A stretch of 50,376 bases of DNA from Bacteroidota bacterium. Its GTDB lineage: Bacteria > Bacteroidota > Bacteroidia > Chitinophagales > Chitinophagaceae. Both the position numbers and the translations under genes were made by a program. Location of the stretch: NCBI GenBank assembly GCA_018267615.1, contig JAFDYD010000057.1:1-50376 (forward strand). Reading direction: 5' to 3'. The notes beneath the pieces were generated by a model, which was not told the origin of the DNA, did no database searches, and saw only the letters and a list, made by a program, of their open reading frames with translations. The stretch's first letter is position 1. Every line of letters begins with the position of its first letter. This document shows, piece after piece, positions 23,190 to 30,386 of the stretch.

Positions 23190-24290
23190 ATGAAAAAAGT
23201 AAAAGTAAATGCATACCAGGTCGCGCTGGTATTTAGAAATGGAGAGTACAAGCGTATGCTTACTACTGGCGATTATTGGTTTTGGTTCAATGAAGATGTG
23301 ATGTTGTATGATGTAACGAAACCATTTAACGCTCCGGTTGAATTGAATATTCTTTTGGAAGATCAGCAATTGGCAGATATTCTTCATGTAGTTGAAGTAA
23401 AAGACAATGAAATTGTGTTGCAATATAAAAACGGATTACTGGAATATGTATTGACCGCTGGTCGTTATGCATACTGGAAATCTGTTGTTCAATATGATTT
23501 CATCCGCGCAGATATCGGCAAAATCGAGATCACCGAAAATATCGGACGTGCTACGTTGCAAAGCAAATTGGTGGCGCCATTTGTCCGTAGCGTAACCGTG
23601 GAGAATTATGAAAAGGCGTTGATGTTTGTGGATGGTAAATTTGTCAAGGTATTGGAAGGCGGTGTTTACAATTGGTGGAAGAATGGTATTGCTATTAATG
23701 TTGGTAAAGTGGATACGCGCCAACTACAATTGGAGATCAATGGACAGGAAATTCTTACCAAAGACAAGGCGATGTTGCGCGTCAACGCCTGGGCCCGGTA
23801 TAAAGTAGTGGATATTGAAAAAGCGTTGTTGCAAAACAAAGAGTACGACAAGCAATTGTATGTTGCTTTTCAGTTGGCATTGCGTGAATATATCGCAAGT
23901 TTCGGTTTTGATGAGTTGCTGGAGAAGAAAGAAACCATCTCTCCATTCATTTTGCAAATCGTAAAACAAAATGCGGATGCATTGGGTGTGGAAGTAGTTG
24001 GATTCGGTATCCGTGATATCATCCTTCCTGGTGATATAAAAGAAATCATGAACCAGGTTCTCGTCGCAGAGAAGAAAGCGCAAGCTAATATTATCATGCG
24101 TCGTGAAGAAACTGCAAGCACGCGTAGTTTGATGAACACTGCGAAGTTGATGGAAGATAATCCAATGCTCTTCAAATTGAAAGAAATGGAATACGTGGAG
24201 AAGATCGCTGAAAAAATCAACAGCATCAGCGTCAGTGGAAATGGCGTGTTGATTGATCAACTGAGACAAATCTTTGTAGCTCAGAAATAG
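23190..24290 (+). CDS. Slipin / SPFH (band 7) family protein
   Basis: 366 residues. Two beta-rich N-terminal repeats (NAYQVALVFRNGEYKRMLTT at 7-26 and VKDNEIVLQYKNGLLEYVLT about 70-90) precede the SPFH core VRSVTVENYEKALMFVDGKF and DTRQLQLEINGQEILTKDKA. The latter is the band 7 signature, followed by the helical tail with GVEVVGFGIRDIILPGDIKE and a coiled-coil segment rich in Ala/Glu (VLVAEKKAQANIIMRREETA). There is no N-terminal membrane anchor, unlike ordinary slipins. Slipin genes next to rtcB occur in other bacteria; the protein may form a scaffold for the repair machinery. It precedes rtcB by 56 nt. Confidence 0.9.
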   Translation: MKKVKVNAYQVALVFRNGEYKRMLTTGDYWFWFNEDVMLYDVTKPFNAPVELNILLEDQQLADILHVVEVKDNEIVLQYKNGLLEYVLTAGRYAYWKSVVQYDFIRADIGKIEITENIGRATLQSKLVAPFVRSVTVENYEKALMFVDGKFVKVLEGGVYNWWKNGIAINVGKVDTRQLQLEINGQEILTKDKAMLRVNAWARYKVVDIEKALLQNKEYDKQLYVAFQLALREYIASFGFDELLEKKETISPFILQIVKQNADALGVEVVGFGIRDIILPGDIKEIMNQVLVAEKKAQANIIMRREETASTRSLMNTAKLMEDNPMLFKLKEMEYVEKIAEKINSISVSGNGVLIDQLRQIFVAQK

Positions 24291-24297
24291 TTTAACC

Positions 24298-24330
24298 AAG
24301 GTTGACAACGATAAAAGTTGTCAACCTTTT
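24298..24330 (+). terminator. Hairpin between slipin gene and rtcB
   Basis: AAGGTTGACAAC-GATAAAA-GTTGTCAACCTT, 12 perfect pairs, followed by TTTTC. The T tract is short, so it may be a partial terminator or an mRNA-stability hairpin that lowers rtcB expression relative to the slipin. Confidence 0.65.
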
Positions 24331-24346
24331 CTAAAAAAATGATAAG

Positions 24347-25822
24347 ATGGCAAAATTGAAACTATCAGGAAAAGAATTGAGAGCTATCGGTTATCCGGAA
24401 GGACCGGTGATCAGCATAGCAATGAATGTCATGGAAAAAAATTATAAACATGCGGATAAGGGAGAAACAATGAATATTTTAAAAAACATATTGGAATCAC
24501 CGTTAGAATATGAGAGCGATGCTGTTTTAGGATTGATTGCGCAGCAATTGATTCCGAAAAAAGAAGTCGAAGGCGCAGAAATTGCTTTGAATAATTCAGG
24601 CATACAATTCAATGTATTTGGTGTTGAACAAATTGAGCAGGGTGCTATGAATCAAATGTACCAGGCTGCAAAATTACCAATTGCCGTTGCGGGTGCATTG
24701 ATGCCGGATGCGCATGCCGGTTATGGATTGCCGATTGGCGGAGTATTGGCTACAGAAAATGCAGTAATACCATATGGTGTTGGCGTAGACATTGGCTGCA
24801 GGATGTGTTTATCTGTTTTCGATATAAATCCGAAAGAATTGATTCAGCGTGAACAATATTTTTCGAGGGAATTAAACGAAGCGACTCTTTTTGGAAGTGG
24901 TAAACAATTTGAAAATAGTACACCGCATGAAGTGATAGAAAGAAAAGAGTTTGATGAAATCGCCTTGTTAAAAGGCTTGCAGGGAAGAGCCGCTAAACAA
25001 TTGGGTTCTTCCGGATCGGGTAATCATTTCGTGGAATTTGGTATTATAGAGATCGATGCAATTGATGAGGTGCTGCAAATTGCGCCCGGCAAATATCTCG
25101 GTTTATTATCACACTCCGGCTCAAGAGCATTGGGCGCTAATATCGCTAACCATTATACGAAGATTGCAAAACAAAAAAGACGTCTTCCTGGTGAGGCAAG
25201 CAATCTTGCATGGCTGGATTTACGCGAAGAAGAAGGTATTGAATATTGGATGGCGATGAATCTTGCCGGCGATTATGCATCTGCCTGTCATCATGTGATA
25301 CACGCGAAGATTGCAAAACAATTGGGAAGAAAAGCATTGACCATGGTTGAGAATCATCACAATTTTGCCTGGAAAGAAATTGTACAGGAAGGTGAAGGGA
25401 TGAAAGGCAGAAAGCTGGTCGTACATCGTAAGGGCGCAACGCCAGCTGCAAAAAATGTATTGGGAATCATTCCAGGTTCAATGACTGCACCAGGATTTAT
25501 TGTAAAAGGGAAGGGTGAAATTGCATCTATATCCTCTGCTTCTCATGGTGCCGGAAGAAAAATGAGTCGAACAGCTGCTATGAATTCTATCACTCAAAAT
25601 GTGATGAAGGAAATGTTACAAAAGCACGGAGTGAAATTATTGGGTGGAGGATTAGACGAAGCGCCGCATGCTTACAAGGATATCGAAGAAGTGATGCGTT
25701 CGCAAAAACAACTTGTCGATGTTGTTGGCAAATTCATTCCAAAAATTGTGAAGATGGATGGAACGCAACCAAAACCATGGAAGAATAAAAAATCACACCG
25801 TGATTCGATTGAAGGGGAGTAA
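24347..25822 (+). CDS. rtcB: RtcB RNA ligase
   Basis: 491 residues, close to the normal RtcB length. Family blocks in order: MPDAHAGYGLPIGGVLATEN, GVGVDIGCRM (metal-binding Asp and Cys), SSGSGNHFVEFG, LLSHSGSRALGAN, MVENHHNFAWKE, VHRKGATPA, IPGSMTAPGFIVKGKG and SASHGAGRKMSR, whose His (residue 400) corresponds to the guanylated His. RtcB joins 2',3'-cyclic phosphate or 3'-phosphate RNA ends to 5'-OH ends with GTP and Mn2+, healing cleaved tRNAs. No RtcA or archease gene is nearby. It ends the tRNA/slipin operon; the next gene is convergent. Confidence 0.97.
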   Translation: MAKLKLSGKELRAIGYPEGPVISIAMNVMEKNYKHADKGETMNILKNILESPLEYESDAVLGLIAQQLIPKKEVEGAEIALNNSGIQFNVFGVEQIEQGAMNQMYQAAKLPIAVAGALMPDAHAGYGLPIGGVLATENAVIPYGVGVDIGCRMCLSVFDINPKELIQREQYFSRELNEATLFGSGKQFENSTPHEVIERKEFDEIALLKGLQGRAAKQLGSSGSGNHFVEFGIIEIDAIDEVLQIAPGKYLGLLSHSGSRALGANIANHYTKIAKQKRRLPGEASNLAWLDLREEEGIEYWMAMNLAGDYASACHHVIHAKIAKQLGRKALTMVENHHNFAWKEIVQEGEGMKGRKLVVHRKGATPAAKNVLGIIPGSMTAPGFIVKGKGEIASISSASHGAGRKMSRTAAMNSITQNVMKEMLQKHGVKLLGGGLDEAPHAYKDIEEVMRSQKQLVDVVGKFIPKIVKMDGTQPKPWKNKKSHRDSIEGE

Positions 25823-25840
25823 ATTTTGGTAGTGCCTTGG

Positions 25841-26000
25841 TATTAATTTTTTTGAGAGCTGGAAGGTATAGGATGTAAGGTGTAAGGTATGGCATGCCTT
25901 ATTTCGAGTCACGTTTTATTTTTTACTCTAGCAGCACTTCTAATTTACAGCTTGCCATACCTTATGCCTAATACCTTCCACCTTTCAAAAAAATCAAACT
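25841..26000. repeat. Inverted repeat, family C (MITE-like)
   Basis: Arms GAGAGCTGGAAGGTATAGGA and its imperfect complement at about 25960-25995 flank a loop containing CCTTATTTC, a T-rich tract, CTCTAGCAGCAC and ACAGCTTGCC. The same loop elements occur at 36,776 in the same order. Lies between convergent rtcB and the MFS gene. Confidence 0.8.
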
Positions 26001-26009
26001 GGTGCCCAC

Positions 26010-27230
26010 TTAAATTTTCCCAAGTGCTGCCTTTGCTGTTGCTTTTCTTCCCGACATCAAAATACCAAAGGCAATGATCCCGGCTGCCATCATCGTGGTG
26101 GCCAGCGACAGACTTCCTCTGAAAGGCAATGCGCCAACGCCCATCGAAATTATTCCACCAACCCCAATTTGTATACATCCCAACAATGCAGATGCGCTGC
26201 CGGCATTTTTTGTGAATGGACTCATGGCAATGGCTGCTGCATTTGGATATGTTAAACCAGAACATGCAAGTATTATAAAAAGAAAACCAATCGTGGCGGC
26301 GAGTCCCCAGGAATTATTCAACGCACCTATAAAAAAAACCATAGAAGTAATAGCCTGAACAGTTATCACGGCTTCCAAAATTTTTTCGCTGCGATAACTG
26401 CGTGTTAAAAAATGATTCACTTGCCCGACGCCGATAAAGCCAACGGAAAGTCCGGCGAAGATAGCGCTGTATATCCCGGGACTCACATGAAACTCATTCA
26501 TAAATACTGCGGGTGATCCCGCAACATATACGAATAGACCGGCAAATGAAAATGTTCCCGTCAATGCATACACGTAAAATCTTGGTTCAACTAAAATGTT
26601 TTTAAAACCGGTGATGATTGGTTTTGGCATAAGCGACACCGTTAGATCGGGCTGTCGTCCTTCAGGCAAAAAGAAAAATATGCAGAGCAAAACGATAGCA
26701 GCAACAGCAGCAAGCGTCATAAAAACAACACGCCAATTTGAAATGGAAACGATGAAGCTTCCGACAGTGGGCGCCAGCAATGGCGAAACTCCCAATATCA
26801 ATATCAGTAATGAAATAATTCTCGCACTTTTGTTGGTCGGGAAGAAGTCGAGCACCATCGCCATTGCCGCAACCGCAGCAACACAGCCGCTCAACGCCTG
26901 GAGAAAACGTAGGAGCCAGAATACATGAATCGATTGTGCCAGCGCACATGCGATCGTCACAACAATATAAAAGCTAAGTCCGATATATAAGGGACGCTTT
27001 CTTCCAAAGCGATCTAATAGTGGTCCATATAAAATTTGTCCCGCAGCAAAACCAAAAAAATAAGTTGATACAGACAAAGCCACATTCCTGATGTCCGTAT
27101 GCATGTCTTCCGCAATTTTTGGAAATGCGGGTAAATACATATCAATTGAAATCGGTGTGATTGTATTCAATGCGCCCATCATCAATATCAAAAAAAAATT
27201 CTGCGACTTGCTTCTTTCAATAAGATCCAT
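26010..27230 (-). CDS. Bcr/CflA-type MFS drug efflux transporter
   Basis: 406 residues with 12 predicted transmembrane helices. The start resembles Bcr: LILMMGALNTITPISIDMYL (TDMYLPAFP variant: SIDMYLPAFPKIAEDM), then GPLLDRFGRKRPLYIGL (motif A), and LRFLQALSGCVAAVAAMAMV, ILGVSPLLAPTVGSFI (motif C type, GP-rich). These features define the Bcr/CflA efflux family in the DHA1 group, proton-driven exporters of small hydrophobic compounds or dipeptides. Substrate unknown. Single gene convergent with rtcB. Confidence 0.9.
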   Translation of the reverse strand: MDLIERSKSQNFFLILMMGALNTITPISIDMYLPAFPKIAEDMHTDIRNVALSVSTYFFGFAAGQILYGPLLDRFGRKRPLYIGLSFYIVVTIACALAQSIHVFWLLRFLQALSGCVAAVAAMAMVLDFFPTNKSARIISLLILILGVSPLLAPTVGSFIVSISNWRVVFMTLAAVAAIVLLCIFFFLPEGRQPDLTVSLMPKPIITGFKNILVEPRFYVYALTGTFSFAGLFVYVAGSPAVFMNEFHVSPGIYSAIFAGLSVGFIGVGQVNHFLTRSYRSEKILEAVITVQAITSMVFFIGALNNSWGLAATIGFLFIILACSGLTYPNAAAIAMSPFTKNAGSASALLGCIQIGVGGIISMGVGALPFRGSLSLATTMMAAGIIAFGILMSGRKATAKAALGKI

Positions 27231-27290
27231 AGTAACTGTTCATTCGTTATTATAATGCAGCACGCAAAGGTAATATGCCGGATTGAAACA

Positions 27291-27358
27291 GAGAAAGAGC
27301 GAAGAAACAGAGCGGAGAATGGGAGTTTAGCGCTCTCCGCTCTGTTTCTTCGCTCTCA
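27291..27358. repeat. Inverted repeat, family B
   Basis: GAGCGAAGAAACAGAGCGGA at 27297 pairs with TCCGCTCTGTTTCTTCGCTC ending at about 27356. Loop 12 nt. Upstream of both divergent genes. Confidence 0.85.
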
Positions 27359-27416
27359 ATTTTTTCAGCTTTTTTAAATCGTTTGGTGTAGCATAGATTT
27401 GTTGCTGCAATACATC

Positions 27417-27478
27417 GTTCGCGTCTTCGTGTCTTTGCGGTTCAAAATAAATTAAACCAGAAAGGCACAAAGGAGAAC
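27417..27478. repeat. Degenerate inverted repeat, family D
   Basis: CTTCGTGTCTTTGCGGTTCA and AAACCAGAAAGGCACAAAGG are imperfect complements sharing the GTTCAAAATAAATT centre with the copy at 16,979. It lies 30-90 bp upstream of the TRIC gene. Confidence 0.6.
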
Positions 27479-27507
27479 CGGATGCAATCTTTTGTACAAA
27501 TTCAATC

Positions 27508-28119
27508 ATGCACTTGAACTTTATTGACATCATTGAAATCATCGGCACATTTAGCTTCGCTGTATCGGGCGCATTTGCTGCAATGGAAAAAAATTTGGAT
27601 CCTTTTGGCATCCTCATTATCGCCTTTGCAACAGCGATCGGAGGTGGTACCATTCGTGATTTATTGATCGGCTCTTTCCCTGTAGCATGGCTGAAAAATT
27701 CCAACGCTGCATGGGCGATATTTGGCGGTGCCATATCATCATTATTTTTTGGTCGTCATCTCAAATTAATTCACAAATTGCTTTTTTTGTTTGATGCACT
27801 CGGTCTTGGATTATTTACGGTAATCGGTTTGGAAAAAGGATTGGCATTTCATTTAAGTAACCCGGTTTGCGTTGCATTGGGAACTATCACCGGTTGTTTT
27901 GGCGGAGTATTGCGCGATGTGATGCTCAATAACGTACCGCTGATTTTTCATAAGGAATTTTATGCATCTGCAAGTATTCTTGGCGCATCAGGTTATTTTT
28001 TGCTGGTATCATTGAATATTTCAGAAGATGTAGCAGGGATTTCAGCGATGATGTCAATTGTCGTCATCAGGCTCCTTGCTGTTCGTTATAATTGGACGTT
28101 ACCGAAGTTTTATGTGTGA
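27508..28119 (+). CDS. TRIC/YadS-family membrane protein
   Basis: 203 residues with seven hydrophobic segments arranged as two repeats, the architecture of the TRIC (trimeric intracellular cation channel) / UPF0126 family. Signatures are IIGTFSFAVSGAFAAMEKNL and GGGTIRDLLIG in the first repeat, and GTITGCFGGVLRDVMLNNVP in the second, each GG(G)xxRD. Prokaryotic TRIC proteins form K+-selective channels; some members may transport glycine. It stands alone. Confidence 0.93.
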   Translation: MHLNFIDIIEIIGTFSFAVSGAFAAMEKNLDPFGILIIAFATAIGGGTIRDLLIGSFPVAWLKNSNAAWAIFGGAISSLFFGRHLKLIHKLLFLFDALGLGLFTVIGLEKGLAFHLSNPVCVALGTITGCFGGVLRDVMLNNVPLIFHKEFYASASILGASGYFLLVSLNISEDVAGISAMMSIVVIRLLAVRYNWTLPKFYV

Positions 28120-28529
28120 CCAGGATTGTCTGAACTGGGATTTGTGAGATGTATGAGATGATTGAGATAGTTAAAGTTATGCACAAAACCTATTTGTCAC
28201 ACAGGCTGCTGGGCATCGACCCATCAACTAATCAACTTTCCTTATAATCACCCATGTCATCACAATTTGTGATGAGAGACCATGACTTTTTATAAAATAT
28301 TTCGCGCAGAGCACGCGGAGAAAATGAGTACGCAGAGTAATTCCCCTCTGCGTACTCATTTTCTCTGCGTGCTCTGCGCGAAATATGTCTGAATTTTCAA
28401 ATTGATCCGCTACCTAAATAACGAGCTGCATTCGCCGTTCGAAAATTCTCTTGATTTAGTGTTTTGTGCATCCTTAACTTTAATGAAGGTTTATTAATTT
28501 TTTTTGAATAGTCTCCAAAAAAATAAAAA
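28120..28529. other. 410-bp gap with palindrome
   Basis: No gene supported. It contains the strong palindrome at 28296-28386 and a small CATCACAATTTGTGATG dyad at about 28257-28275. The promoter of the next gene should lie near 28480-28520, where TTTATTAATTTTTTTTG is only a weak match. Confidence 0.5.
28296..28386. repeat. Very strong inverted repeat, family F
   Basis: ATATTTCGCGCAGAGCACGC at 28298 onward pairs with the reverse complement ending near 28385 over about 41 bp; centre GTAATTCCCC. Arm content (GCGCAGAG, GCGTACTC) is GC-richer than the surroundings. A related arm type (GCGTCTTTGCG) is at 48,899. Confidence 0.88.
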
Positions 28530-29441
28530 ATGCAAGCAATAGGAAATACGCCGTTGATAAAATTGGAACGCCTTTCCGAACCGGGATGCGCAGAAATATT
28601 TGTAAAATATGAAGGCGCAAATCCAACAGGAAGTATGAAAGACAGGATGGCGCTGTCTATGATCGAGGGCGCGGAAAAAAGAGGGCAGCTGAAGTCGGGC
28701 GGAACGGTTGTAGAATATACCGGGGGAAGTACAGGCAGTTCGCTTGCTATGGTATGCGCCACGAAAGGATATCGTGCGCATTTTGTTTCTTCCGACGCTT
28801 TCTCCAAAGAAAAATTGCAAACGATGCGTGCATTCGGAGCCGACTTGGAAATAATGCCAAGCGAAAATGGAATGATCACTGCAAAATTGATTAACACTTT
28901 AATAGAAAGGGCAAGAGTATTAAGTAAAGAACCAAATACTTTTTGGACAGATCAATTTAATAATGTCGACAACAGGAATGCTTATCACCAAATGGCAAGA
29001 GAAATTATAAATGTTCTCGGGAAAAATATTGATGAGTTTATTATGGGTGTCGGAACGGGTGGAGCTTTCTCTGGTAATTCTGAAATATTCAAGCAGGAAA
29101 TTCCTGGAATCCATTGTCTTGCCATCGAACCATACCATGTGCGTGCACTTTCTGGCGGCGATATAACGGGTAAGCATAAGCTGGAAGGAATCGGATCAGG
29201 GTTCATACCAAAAATTTGCAGAATAGATTTGGCGGATGAGATTATTCCGGTAAAAGATGAAGACGCACAAGACATGGCAAGAAAGCTGGCAAGAATGGAA
29301 GGAATATTTGCGGGAACAACCACCGGCGCAAACGTTTGGGCTGCGATCCAAAGAGCAAGAGTGATTGGCCCCGGGAAAAAAATAGTCACTATTGCTATTG
29401 ATTCGGGACTGAAATATTTGAATGGCGATTTATATAAGTAG
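28530..29441 (+). CDS. Cysteine synthase family PLP enzyme
   Basis: 303 residues beginning MQAIGNTPLIKLERL. The PLP Lys is Lys37 in NPTGSMKDRMAL, where SMKDR replaces the commoner SVKDR. TGGSTGSSLAMVCA binds the substrate carboxylate and GVGTGGAFSG binds the PLP phosphate. GIGSGFIPK and the terminal TIAIDSGLKYL are typical of cysteine synthase/cystathionine beta-synthase members. It probably makes cysteine from O-acetylserine and sulfide, or a related beta-replacement. The GGST(G)SS form instead of GNTGIG suggests a divergent subgroup. Confidence 0.9.
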   Translation: MQAIGNTPLIKLERLSEPGCAEIFVKYEGANPTGSMKDRMALSMIEGAEKRGQLKSGGTVVEYTGGSTGSSLAMVCATKGYRAHFVSSDAFSKEKLQTMRAFGADLEIMPSENGMITAKLINTLIERARVLSKEPNTFWTDQFNNVDNRNAYHQMAREIINVLGKNIDEFIMGVGTGGAFSGNSEIFKQEIPGIHCLAIEPYHVRALSGGDITGKHKLEGIGSGFIPKICRIDLADEIIPVKDEDAQDMARKLARMEGIFAGTTTGANVWAAIQRARVIGPGKKIVTIAIDSGLKYLNGDLYK

Positions 29442-29524
29442 AAAAGCATTGACGGCTTGCGAATATGTATGCTACAGTAGTCTTATATTTATTTATTGAA
29501 ACTTCCATCTCAAAAAATAAAACA

Positions 29525-30298
29525 ATGAAACTCCTTAAGTCAATTACTCTGATTGCAACAATTCTTTTTTTGAATTTGCAATTCGTATTTTCGCAATCAT
29601 CATCGAAGTTTAGTGTTGAAAAATTCATTCAGGATAAAGACACATTGAAATACAGGTTGCTTTATCCGGATTCCGATCCGATGCGCAAATATCCACTGAT
29701 CATTTTTTTACATGGTTCGGGTGAGCGTGGCAGTGATAACGAAGCACAATTGAAATGGGGCGTTACAAATTTCGCGACAGATCAGAACATGCTGCTTCAT
29801 GCGGCTGTTGTGATCGCACCCCAATGTCCTGATAAAACTTCCTGGTCTAATTTCACACGAGCTAAAAACACGGCAGAAACACGACTCGAACCAACACCGA
29901 CAAGAACGATGGAGCTTGTGATCGCGCTGATCCATCAAGCAATCAAAACTTTGCCGGTGGATAGCAACCGAATTTACATCACTGGCTTGTCTATGGGCGG
30001 ATTCGGTACTTATGATGCCATCTCAAGATATCCTGATTTATTTGCAGCAGCCGTTCCGGTTTGCGGCGGTGGTGATATCACAAAAGCTCCCGCTATTGCG
30101 CACATACCGATTTGGATCGTTCATGGTTCGGATGATCCCGCGGTAAAACCATCATATGCTATAGAAATGTTTGAAGCATTGACGAAGGCAGGTGCGCGTC
30201 CCGGCTTCACGCAATATCCTGAAGTAGGTCATTTTTCATGGATTGGTGCTTATAGCGACGCCGCGATTATTGAATGGATGTTCAGGCAGCATAAATAA
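29525..30298 (+). CDS. Exported alpha/beta hydrolase (dienelactone hydrolase-like)
   Basis: About 257 residues from MKLLKSITLIATILFLNLQF, a clear Sec signal; an ATG 60 nt upstream (29465) lacks one. YPLIIFLHGSGERGSDNEAQ provides the oxyanion region, ITGLSMGGFGTYDAI the nucleophile elbow (GLSMGG), IWIVHGSDDPAVKP the Asp and PEVGHFSWIGAY the His. The type resembles predicted secreted phospholipases/esterases of the PF02230-like group and periplasmic carbohydrate esterases. Substrate unknown. Confidence 0.9.
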   Translation: MKLLKSITLIATILFLNLQFVFSQSSSKFSVEKFIQDKDTLKYRLLYPDSDPMRKYPLIIFLHGSGERGSDNEAQLKWGVTNFATDQNMLLHAAVVIAPQCPDKTSWSNFTRAKNTAETRLEPTPTRTMELVIALIHQAIKTLPVDSNRIYITGLSMGGFGTYDAISRYPDLFAAAVPVCGGGDITKAPAIAHIPIWIVHGSDDPAVKPSYAIEMFEALTKAGARPGFTQYPEVGHFSWIGAYSDAAIIEWMFRQHK

Positions 30299-30305
30299 AA
30301 ATAAA

Positions 30306-30359
30306 GCAAAGGTTGAGGTTGAGATTTAAATCTAAGTCTCAACCTTTACCTCAACCTCC
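30306..30359. repeat. Short inverted repeat
   Basis: AGGTTGAGGTTGAGATTTAA pairs with TCTCAACCTTTACCTCAACC. It follows the hydrolase stop by about 10 nt and likely is a bidirectional terminator-like stem. Confidence 0.75.
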
Positions 30360-30386
30360 AAACAGACTTCATATATCAAACAAAAC

